A stretch of DNA of 64,000 nucleotides from positions 2,578,501-2,642,500 of the forward strand of contig NZ_JAUSZA010000001.1 of the NCBI RefSeq assembly GCF_030817215.1. The letters run 5' to 3'. Origin of the DNA: Paenibacillus sp. V4I3 (GTDB taxonomy: Bacteria; Bacillota; Bacilli; Paenibacillales; NBRC-103111). Position 1 is the first letter of the stretch. Every line of letters starts with the position of its first letter. The notes under the pieces were generated by a model. The model had not been told where the DNA came from. It saw nothing but the letters and a program-made list of their open reading frames with translations, and did not search any database. Positions 8,743 to 15,768 of this stretch are shown here, one piece after another. Made by a program: the position numbers and the translations under genes.

Positions 8743-10043
8743 AATACGTCTCGAGCTCCTTCCACTCCGCAATCATCTCATTCCGAAAATAGATCGGTTC
8801 AAGCACTTCGCAGCTAGATCCGAAGCTTCTAATCCAAGGCTTAATTTCCGTAGTTCCATTAACCTTAATTTCGAAAATAAACGAATCGATCTGTTCTTCC
8901 GTAATCTCTCCCCACTGCCCCTGAAGAAGGACACGATCTTTAATGAAATTCGGCCCCGTATGCGCCTGGGTTAAAAAATCTTACTTTCAAGATAACCGAT
9001 CGTCCGGTATCAAGGACCCAACTATGCTTGATACTCTCCTCCAATACACTTTTCTTCTCATCAAAAAGGATTGAGTCGACAGTCTCACCTTGCTCAATTT
9101 GAGTCATGCCTTCCATACGATATTTCTTGATACCATGCCGGTAATCATAAGCAAGAAGATACCATCGTCCATATTGGTGATCGTAGACAATTTTGAGTGG
9201 TAGTGTTTTCTGCAGCTTCCCTTCCATTTCGCGTTCAAACAATGGATTTGTGTTTTTCGATGAATAGGACTGCGAATTTTTAGGCGAAAAGTATAAGAAC
9301 TCGATTTTGCGGCGTTTTTGGATCGCTGATAGAAGGATGGAAAGATGCGCTTCATCCAAAATACGTGAGTGGTAATGATATTTATAAAGGAATGGTTCTA
9401 TGGATGTTGGCTCGGATGAGGTCCGATTCATATGCTTTTTTAGCCCGTCTCGCAGTAAATAGCCTTGAACGGACGGTACCTGTGTATTCGACATCACATC
9501 AACAAAATCATAGAGGTCAAGAAGCTCATCCTGGCTAAGTTCATGGATTAAATCATTATGTATGCGATAACGATAGGGGCGTGGTCCAGGCACTTTTTTA
9601 ATGACACCGACTTCTTCGAGATATTTCAAGTCGTTTCGAACCGTTTTCTCATCAGGAAGTGAGGAATCGGTTTGGATATCTTTACTACATACATCCAGCA
9701 GCTCAATAGCGGTAAGTGCCTGCTCATTCAAAGCAGTAAGCAAAGTAGAAATTCGTTGACTTTCGGATTCTTTCAATGACTTTGCTCGAAATAAGAACAG
9801 CAGCATAGGATCAGTTGAATCGAAATAGCTGTAGCGCAGCATCTCGGCGAATTCTTTCCTTTGCGTGTCCGGTGCTTGTTGATACATAGTCGCTACGATT
9901 TCTTTTAACCGGCGTAAGGTTTTATCAAAGGTATGAACCGAGATACCGAGCCTCTCCGCAAATTGCTGACGACTGTACGCACCGCTAGTGAGGACAAGCA
10001 TTCGCAGAAATTGAATTTCTTTATCAAAGCTTTCCTTGGCCAT
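8717..10043 (-). pseudogene. Frameshifted WYL-domain regulator (or sequencing error)
   Basis: The first frame encodes 367 residues: a DeoR-like N-terminal helix-turn-helix, a middle region and a WYL domain containing GRWYLLAYDYRHGIKKYRMEGM. It then stops at 8940-8942, just inside the C-terminal WCX domain. A second frame continues without a stop to 8717 and encodes the missing end, including residues NFIKDRVLLQG and EIKPWIRSFGSSCEVLEP, typical of the WCX fold. Removing one base from the run of four C at 8954-8957 joins the frames into about 442 residues. This may be a true inactivating mutation, phase variation at a short homopolymer, slippage, or an assembly error. It faces the RtcB gene, with the divergent starts 157 bp apart. 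Confidence 0.8.
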
Positions 10044-10200
10044 TTGTATCCCTCGCTCTTCATTTCAACCTTTACTTATTGTAACAGGGGAGCGATATGG
10101 AGAAAATGGAAAACTTTTCACCTGTCGTCATACTTTCACCATGTTCGTTCGAAAGGAAATAAGCGAAGATAGCTTTAGAAGAAAAACGGAGGTTAACCAA

Positions 10201-11619
10201 ATGGATATGAAAACAATCGTACACGGCGGTAATCATTATGAAAAGGAACTAGAGCATGGCAATCTACATGTTTTTGCTAACCCGGATGTTTTCCAATCCT
10301 TTGAGAACAAAGTATTCGAAATGGCAGATAATAACCTGCGTATTCCGCGTAATGTGCATATGAGCTATACCCCGGACGCCCATGTTGGTATTGGTACTTG
10401 CATTGGGACAACGGCAGTTTGGAGTATGAAAGACGGGTTCGTTTCCCCATCAATTGTTGGCGTAGATATCGGCTGTGGCATGCGCGTACATACAACATCC
10501 CTGCACAAACGTGATATTCAAGACAAGGGTGTTCGTAGAGCGCTAATCAAAGCGATCGAGAAATATGTTCCAACGAATGAACGAACGAATACGAATTATT
10601 CCGATATCGATATCATGAATGTGGTACAGGACGGGTTAAAGGGACTTCCCGAGAAATACGTTCCGAATGAACAGTGGTTGTCACATGTTGAGGAGTCAAC
10701 ATTCAAGTTTGACCATGCCTACCTTGAGAATTTGCCAGCAAAAATCCGTAAGTATGCCCATGGGCAGCTGGGGACGCTTGGCGGCGGGAACCATTTTATA
10801 GAAATTCAATATCTAGAAGTGGCGGAGGCTCATAAGGATGTAGGGGCAAAATGGGGCTTGTTCGACGGTCAAGTTGTCGTCATGATTCACTCCGGGTCCC
10901 GTGCATGGGGAGCTATGTTGGGTCAAGAATTCACCAAGGTTTTCAGAGAAGCCATGCAAAGCTGGGGAATCGAAAATCCCGACCGGAATCTCTTATATGC
11001 TCCTATTGCAAGTCAAGAAGGGCAAACCTACTTAAATCTGATGTATTCCGCTCTAAACTTTGCGGTAAGTAATCGACATATGATTGCCTTTGGCGTGCGT
11101 GAAGCTTTCAGGGAAGTATTTGGCGGGGATGAAGAGTTGCCTGTTCTATATGACCTCATGCATAACTATGCGCTAAAGGAATTTCACCGCAATCAGCCGA
11201 TGCTCGTTCATCGAAAGGGAGCGACAAGAGCGCTGCCGCCAGGTCATTTCCTGAATACAGCTGCCTATAAAGAAACGGGACATCCGGCATTAATCCCCGG
11301 TTCAATGGGAACCTCATCCTACATTATGGTTGGGAAAGAGGAAGGACTGAAAAACTTCTACTCCATCTGTCACGGTGCGGGCAGAGCGAGATCACGGAAA
11401 GCAACAAAAGAGCTTGTCACCGTCGATCAATTCGCGCAATCGATGAAAGTTGGAACGGATGATGAGATTCTCGTTAATCATCGTTCTCTGCAAACCATCC
11501 TTGATGAATGTCCGCAAGCCTATAAAGATGTGGATCAGATTATTGATAGTGTTGTGGGTGCATCGTTAGCTGATGTGGTGGCGACTTGTAAGCCGATGGT
11601 TGCGATTAAAGGGGTTTAA
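10201..11619 (+). CDS. rtcB: RtcB family RNA ligase, copy 1
   Basis: RtcB joins RNA 2',3'-cyclic-phosphate or 3'-phosphate ends to 5'-OH ends using GTP and Mn2+. The 472 residues contain the full motif set: D-A-H-V-G at 59-63, V-D-I-G-C-G-M with the metal Cys at 92, G-G-G-N-H near 194-198, H-S-G-S-R at 230, L-M-H-N-Y at 321, and C-H-G-A-G-R with the guanylylated His at 391. All expected catalytic residues appear intact. ATG 10201 has GGAGGT at about 10188-10193; the frame stays open upstream to 10036, but that part has no family similarity. It is divergent from the WYL pair and directly upstream of the permuted tRNA-like RNA. A second copy lies 2.7 kb downstream. Confidence 0.93.
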   Translation: MDMKTIVHGGNHYEKELEHGNLHVFANPDVFQSFENKVFEMADNNLRIPRNVHMSYTPDAHVGIGTCIGTTAVWSMKDGFVSPSIVGVDIGCGMRVHTTSLHKRDIQDKGVRRALIKAIEKYVPTNERTNTNYSDIDIMNVVQDGLKGLPEKYVPNEQWLSHVEESTFKFDHAYLENLPAKIRKYAHGQLGTLGGGNHFIEIQYLEVAEAHKDVGAKWGLFDGQVVVMIHSGSRAWGAMLGQEFTKVFREAMQSWGIENPDRNLLYAPIASQEGQTYLNLMYSALNFAVSNRHMIAFGVREAFREVFGGDEELPVLYDLMHNYALKEFHRNQPMLVHRKGATRALPPGHFLNTAAYKETGHPALIPGSMGTSSYIMVGKEEGLKNFYSICHGAGRARSRKATKELVTVDQFAQSMKVGTDDEILVNHRSLQTILDECPQAYKDVDQIIDSVVGASLADVVATCKPMVAIKGV

Positions 11620-11651
11620 GAAATTGTAGTGATGATAGACGTCAATGGACG

Positions 11652-11657
11652 TATAAT
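11652..11657 (+). promoter_or_regulatory. Perfect -10 hexamer upstream of the tRNA-like RNA
   Basis: TATAAT lies 33 bp after the rtcB stop, but no good -35 sits at 16-18 bp. A GACGTC palindrome is just upstream. A start near 11664 would give a leader of about 90 nt before the tRNA-like domain. A second -10-like hexamer (TATACT, 11744-11749) is closer to it. Weak evidence. Confidence 0.3.
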
Positions 11658-11752
11658 CATAAATTTGGATGTATGTACGGATGACTTTACCTAGGCTAGG
11701 ATTTCAAATAGTCCGGCAGTGCTCACACATCTCTATGTGTTTGTATACTGTA

Positions 11753-11860
11753 ATGTTCATTTCGGCGTACATTCCCCAGGTGCAGGGGTTCGAATCCCCT
11801 ATCGTGTGGAACGATTAGCTCAGTGGTAGAGCACTCGACTTTTAATCGAGCGAAAAACAT
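11753..11860 (+). ncRNA. Circularly permuted tRNA-Lys(UUU)-like RNA
   Basis: All arms of a tRNA are present, but the 3' half comes first. T arm: stem 11784-11788/11796-11800 with loop TTCGAAT. Acceptor 3' strand: from 11801. Five-base loop GTGGA: 11806-11810. Acceptor 5' strand: 11811-11815, perfectly complementary to 11801-11805. Then T8-A9-like TA, D arm 11818-11832 with loop AGTGGTA, A26, and anticodon arm 11834-11850 with loop CTTTTAA (anticodon UUU, Lys). The GG of the D loop and TTC-A of the T loop needed for the tRNA elbow are kept. The acceptor is closed by a loop with no room for CCA or a spacer. A leader (11753-11764) pairs with the trailer (11851-11860), five plus five pairs around a two-base bulge. 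It resembles a tRNA mimic, as in YrlA-type Y RNAs, or a permuted pre-tRNA; whether it is transcribed is unknown. Confidence 0.72.
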
Positions 11861-12121
11861 CCCCTATTGATTGTGTATTGGAGTCTTCTGTGGCTCTCAG
11901 ATAGCACACTGCACTAAGGCTATGCAGTCTGCAGATACCGATTGCAAGAATGCTTAAAACCGTTTGTTAAATAAAGGGAAGATAGACGGTTTGCTAGTGA
12001 AACCCGACATCTCCAACTAGTTTCAAATGGCTGTTATTCATTACTTGTATTCTTAAGCAGAATTCCGCCCTACTCGCAGGAGGACTCCAAATACGTGATC
12101 TATCATTCAAGGAGGTTTAAC

Positions 12122-13234
12122 ATGTTTAAAAAAGTGACGATACAAAATGACGAACGAGGACTGCTTTTTCGTAAAGGCAGCTACTATAAAAGCTTACAAC
12201 CAGGCACTTATCGGTTGTCTCCATTTTCGGATGATAACGTTGAGATTCTAAATATCATGCACCCTTTTAATGTAAAAGGGAAAGATCTTCAGTTGTTTAT
12301 GCATGACGAAATACTCATACAAGAGCTGGATATTGTGCAAGTTCAAGACTATGAATACGTTCTGCATTATGAAGATGGCAAATTTGTTGGTTTGTTGACA
12401 GCTGGAAGCTATGCCTTTTGGAATGCTTTGAAAAAGCACACCTATCTTCGTACAGATATACGTAATCCTGAATTACCAAAGGAAATTGATCCAGCTATCA
12501 TTCCTAAGCTAATTGGTTATTATCAAACATTTGATGTGGCTAGTTACGAAAGTGGAGCTTTGTTTTACAACCATGTCATGCAAAAGGAGCTTGCTCCCGG
12601 CAAATATTATTTCTGGAAGGGACCTATAGGAGTCTCTGTGAAAACCATCGACCTGCGCCAACAACAAATGGATATGACGGGGCAAGAAATGATGACGGAG
12701 GATAAGGTAACTCTTCGACTTAACTTTGTGTGCCAATATCGTATTGTGAATCCACTTCGAGCGCTTGAAATCAAGTCGTTTGAAGAGCAAATGTACATTC
12801 AACTGCAGCTTGTTTTACGTGAGTATGTTGGTACGTTGAGATTAGATGAATTGCTGAAAATGAAACAGGAAATCACCACCTACGTTTTGTCACGCTTGAA
12901 TGAGAAAAGTCTAGATTATGGCGTGCAGTTCTTATCCGCAGGTGTGAAAGATATTATTCTGCCGGGTGATGTTAAGGATATTCTGAATACGGTCTTGTTG
13001 GCTGAGAAGAAGGCTCAAGCCAATCTCATTACGCGGCGTGAGGAGACAGCTTCTACTCGGAGCTTGCTCAATACGGCTAAGCTTATGGATGAGAACCAAA
13101 CCCTGTTTCGTTTGAAGGAGCTTGAATTTCTTGAGAAGATATGTGAGAAAATCGGGACGATCTCTTTCAATGGTGGAGGTAACTTACTAGAGCAGCTGAA
13201 TTCGCTTGTTGGAGATAAAAACATTTCTAAGTAA
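12122..13234 (+). CDS. Slipin/SPFH (band 7) family protein without a membrane anchor
   Basis: About 370 residues. The C-terminal two thirds form an SPFH domain (roughly 165-300), including E-D-K-V-T-L-R-L-N-F-V-C-Q-Y-R-I-V and the A-E-K-K-A-Q-A-N helix start. The N-terminal region carries three similar beta units with a G-L/A-L-F...PG-x-Y-x-F/L pattern near residues 12-35, 90-105 and 150-172. No hydrophobic membrane segment precedes the SPFH domain. Slipins are recurrent neighbours of RtcB-type repair genes and are thought to be oligomeric scaffolds. ATG 12122 has a strong AAGGAGG at 12110-12116. It lies between the tRNA-like RNA and the small ORF cassette. Confidence 0.82.
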   Translation: MFKKVTIQNDERGLLFRKGSYYKSLQPGTYRLSPFSDDNVEILNIMHPFNVKGKDLQLFMHDEILIQELDIVQVQDYEYVLHYEDGKFVGLLTAGSYAFWNALKKHTYLRTDIRNPELPKEIDPAIIPKLIGYYQTFDVASYESGALFYNHVMQKELAPGKYYFWKGPIGVSVKTIDLRQQQMDMTGQEMMTEDKVTLRLNFVCQYRIVNPLRALEIKSFEEQMYIQLQLVLREYVGTLRLDELLKMKQEITTYVLSRLNEKSLDYGVQFLSAGVKDIILPGDVKDILNTVLLAEKKAQANLITRREETASTRSLLNTAKLMDENQTLFRLKELEFLEKICEKIGTISFNGGGNLLEQLNSLVGDKNISK

Positions 13235-13290
13235 TGATAAATTTTATTAATAGGCACGATCATTATAATTAATCTTTCCGCCGCAACGGA

Positions 13291-13320
13291 TTGACAGTAC
13301 TTAGGTTTGACTCGTATGAT
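13291..13320 (+). promoter_or_regulatory. Strong sigma-A type promoter for the 29-codon ORF
   Basis: TTGACA (13291-13296) and TATGAT (13315-13320) are separated by 18 bp, predicting a start near 13327, 26 bp before the small ORF's start codon. Confidence 0.75.
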
Positions 13321-13352
13321 GTTTGTAAATGAATGGAAAGGAGGCCGACGAT

Positions 13353-13442
13353 ATGATTCGCAATCAAATTTCTATGAATAACCTGACAATTGAAAAGCAA
13401 TTCATACCATCGGTCTCAACCGGACTTTTGACGAATACGTAG
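13353..13442 (+). CDS. Small ORF, 29 residues, unknown function
   Basis: ATG at 13353 follows AAAGGAGG (13338-13345) at good spacing and opens 29 codons ending in TAG at 13440-13442. The peptide is polar and non-hydrophobic, with two methionines near the start and a C-terminal FIPSVSTGLLTNT. I recognise no family. The unit is notable because it has its own near-consensus promoter upstream and a strong terminator 39 bp after the stop, making a 190-nt transcript inside the RNA-repair locus. It could be a genuine small protein, a leader peptide controlling readthrough into the RlaP-RtcB-AAA operon, or the visible part of a small RNA. Confidence 0.55.
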   Translation: MIRNQISMNNLTIEKQFIPSVSTGLLTNT

Positions 13443-13480
13443 GTACTCTTTGAGTAGGCCTAGTTTAAATTTGACATGAT

Positions 13481-13516
13481 AAAGCCGTAGACGATGTTGG
13501 TCTATGGCTTTTTTTG
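13481..13516 (+). terminator. Strong rho-independent terminator or attenuator
   Basis: An 11-pair stem (AAAGCCGTAGA with TCTATGGCTTT, one G-U) with a nine-base loop and a seven-T tract. It lies after the small ORF and 33 bp before the RlaP start codon, so it either ends the small transcript or attenuates the downstream operon. Confidence 0.85.
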
Positions 13517-13548
13517 CGTCCGCATAATACGAAGAGAGGGTGAGTCCC

Positions 13549-14331
13549 ATGACATTTGATATGAATAAAATAGATAGTGAGCTTAAACGAATTGAACAAG
13601 AGGAAGGCGTGCGGATCCTTTATGCCTGTGAATCGGGTAGTAGAGCGTGGGGGTTTCCATCGAAAGACAGTGATTATGATGTGAGGTTTATCTACGTAAG
13701 ACCTGTGGATTGGTACCTATCCATATTTGAGAAACGAGATGTCATTGAGCGTCCGATCAGCGATCAGCTGGACATCAACGGTTGGGATTTGAAAAAGGCG
13801 CTGAACTTGTTTCGCAAATCGAACCCACCTTTGCTCGAATGGCTCCAGTCGCCGATTCAGTACATGGAGCAATACGGTGTAACGGAGCAAATCCGCCAGC
13901 TTTCACCGTTAACCTTTTCACCGCGGTCCAGTATGTATCACTATTTGCATATGGCCAAAGGGAACTTTCGGGAATATTTACAGGGTGAGTATGTGAAAAT
14001 CAAAAAGTACTTTTATGTGTTACGCCCAATACTGGCTTGCCAGTGGATTGAAGAGCGCGGCAGTATGCCGCCGATGGATTTTGAAGATCTGGTGGAGCAA
14101 ATGCTGCCGGAATCGAAATTAAAACAAGAAGTATATACGTTGTTGACGCGTAAGAAGGCTGGCGTCGAATTCGACTTAGAGCCGAAAATTACGGTAATCA
14201 ACGATTATCTAGATCGACAAATCGCTTATTTTGAAGAAACTGCCAAACATATCGCTGTCTCTGGTGAAAAGCAAGAAGCAGCATTAGATGCTTTATTCCG
14301 AGATGCGCTGAGGGAGGTTTGGGGTTCATAG
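13549..14331 (+). CDS. RlaP-type RNA-repair nucleotidyltransferase (COG3541-like)
   Basis: Polymerase-beta-fold nucleotidyltransferase of 260 residues. The G-S-R-A-W-G motif at 30-35 and the metal-binding D-S-D-Y-D at 40-44 are the GSxxxG and DxD signatures of the family called RNA repair pathway DNA polymerase beta family (RlaP, YcgL-like). A helical C-terminal half follows. Expected activity is nucleotide addition to RNA ends, which would complement sealing by RtcB; the exact substrate is not established. ATG 13549 has GAGAGGG at 13533-13539. RtcB copy 2 starts 16 bp after the stop, so they are one operon. Confidence 0.85.
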   Translation: MTFDMNKIDSELKRIEQEEGVRILYACESGSRAWGFPSKDSDYDVRFIYVRPVDWYLSIFEKRDVIERPISDQLDINGWDLKKALNLFRKSNPPLLEWLQSPIQYMEQYGVTEQIRQLSPLTFSPRSSMYHYLHMAKGNFREYLQGEYVKIKKYFYVLRPILACQWIEERGSMPPMDFEDLVEQMLPESKLKQEVYTLLTRKKAGVEFDLEPKITVINDYLDRQIAYFEETAKHIAVSGEKQEAALDALFRDALREVWGS

Positions 14332-14346
14332 AGAGGAACAAAACGA

Positions 14347-15768
14347 ATGAAAGAAAATTATTTTCAGCAGGTCCAGCTCCCATCGGGAGTCGTCCATGTA
14401 TACGCAGGACCTGAGTTGTTTAAAGCCTTAGAGTATCAAGTATTTCAGATGGCCAACAACAATTTGCAGATTCCAAATCAAGTGTATATGAGCTATACGC
14501 CTGACGTACATGTCGGAGTTGGTACTTGCATAGGCACGACAGCAGTATGGAATTCGCATGACGGCTATGTGTCACCATCTATTGTAGGCAGCGATATTGG
14601 CTGTGGAATGCGAGTGCATATGACGAATTTGCACAAGGATGAGCTGAAGGATGTGAAGCTGCGCCGCAAGCTGGTGAAGACGATCGAAAAGTACTTACCC
14701 GTGGAAGATCATGCACGTGGACATTTCTCGGACATCCGATTGGAGAACATCGTCACCAAAGGACTGCATGGGCTTCCAAAGAAATATATTCCCGACGGCT
14801 ATACGCCTCGAAAGGCGACTTCGTTTACACATGTAGAAAGCAGCAAATTTACTTTGGATGAAAATGTATTGAATCGATTTCCGAGCCATGTTTGGCATCG
14901 ATCACACCGTCAGCTTGGGACGCTCGGGAATGGGAATCATTTTGCAGAGATTCAGTCGATAGAGATTGCGGAAGAGAACCGGGAGGTGGCTGAAGCATGG
15001 GGGCTATTTGATGGTCAAGTGGTCATTATGATTCACTCGGGCTCGCGTGCATGGGGTGGCTCTGTGAGTCAATATTGCAGCAGTGACATGTTGAAGGTGA
15101 TGCGGATGAACGGATTAGGAACGGCCGATCCTAAGTTGTTATTTGCACCTTTAGATCATCCGGCAGCCCAGACTTATGTAAATCTGATGTATTCGGCCCT
15201 CAATTATGCTGTTGTAAATCGCCATCTCATTGCTTATGCCATTCGAGAGGCTGGTAAAGATGTGTTTGGGTCGAAGTTTGAAATGACCACCTTGTATGAT
15301 CTCATGCATAACTATGCTTGGGAGGAGAATCATGAAGGGCAGTCCTATTTTGTTCATCGCAAAGGGGCGACGAGGTCGCTTCCGGCAGGCCATCCAAGCA
15401 ATCCGCAGCCTTATCTAAACACAGGTCACCCTGCGCTGATTCCGGGTTCAATGGGGACATCTTCCTACATTATGGTAGGAGCTCCGGGTGGCAAAGCCAA
15501 CTTTCACTCCATCTGTCATGGAGCAGGACGAATTCGCTCGCGTAGTGCGACGAAAAGATTGATAACGCTGAATGAATTTGCCTCTTCCATGCGAGTAGGT
15601 ACAGATGAGGAAATTGTCGTTAACCAAAGGTCGTTAGAGTCGATTCTAGATGAATCGCCTCAAGCTTACAAGGATGTTGATCAAATTATTGAAAGTGTCG
15701 TCGGAGCGGGGTTGGCTGAAGTTGTAGCCAAGTGTAAGCCTATGGCGGCAGTAAAAGGTGCCAAATGA
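14347..15768 (+). CDS. rtcB: RtcB family RNA ligase, copy 2
   Basis: A 473-residue second RtcB with the same motif layout as copy 1: D-V-H-V-G at 53-57, S-D-I-G-C-G-M with Cys at 86, G-N-G-N-H, H-S-G-S-R-A-W-G, H-R-K-G-A-T-R and C-H-G-A-G-R with the predicted guanylylated His. Extensive identity with copy 1 through the core indicates duplication within one subfamily, with divergence mainly at the N-terminus and around the residue 150-165 insertion. It is co-directional with RlaP and overlaps the AAA gene by an ATGA junction at 15765-15768, implying translational coupling. The pair may have split duties, for example different RNA ends or inducible versus basal repair. Confidence 0.93.
   Translation: MKENYFQQVQLPSGVVHVYAGPELFKALEYQVFQMANNNLQIPNQVYMSYTPDVHVGVGTCIGTTAVWNSHDGYVSPSIVGSDIGCGMRVHMTNLHKDELKDVKLRRKLVKTIEKYLPVEDHARGHFSDIRLENIVTKGLHGLPKKYIPDGYTPRKATSFTHVESSKFTLDENVLNRFPSHVWHRSHRQLGTLGNGNHFAEIQSIEIAEENREVAEAWGLFDGQVVIMIHSGSRAWGGSVSQYCSSDMLKVMRMNGLGTADPKLLFAPLDHPAAQTYVNLMYSALNYAVVNRHLIAYAIREAGKDVFGSKFEMTTLYDLMHNYAWEENHEGQSYFVHRKGATRSLPAGHPSNPQPYLNTGHPALIPGSMGTSSYIMVGAPGGKANFHSICHGAGRIRSRSATKRLITLNEFASSMRVGTDEEIVVNQRSLESILDESPQAYKDVDQIIESVVGAGLAEVVAKCKPMAAVKGAK

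Larger units (their letters stand above)
11620..12121. other. Noncoding interval between rtcB copy 1 and slipin
   Basis: No convincing protein gene lies in these 502 bp. Besides the tRNA-like RNA it holds small hairpins: ACGTC/GACGT at 11641-11654 (rough), a perfect six-pair ACACAT/ATGTGT stem at about 11725-11740, ACTGCA/TGCAGT at about 11908-11928, and a seven-pair AAACCGT/ACGGTTT pairing between about 11957 and 11991. None has a following T-run, so transcription may continue from the RNA into the slipin gene. Confidence 0.6.

Noticed and set aside
10036..10200. N-terminal extension of RtcB copy 1
   Set aside because: The residues have no RtcB similarity, overlap the divergent WYL start, and a strong ribosome site precedes ATG 10201.
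11784..11850. Two ordinary but truncated tRNA genes in tandem
   Set aside because: The acceptor halves pair perfectly with each other across a five-base loop and each half lacks exactly what the other supplies, which fits one permuted RNA better. The alternative is kept as the main way the finding could fail.
13232..13265. Terminator after the slipin gene
   Set aside because: TAATGAT/ATCATTA inverted repeat has a 20-base loop and no useful T-run.
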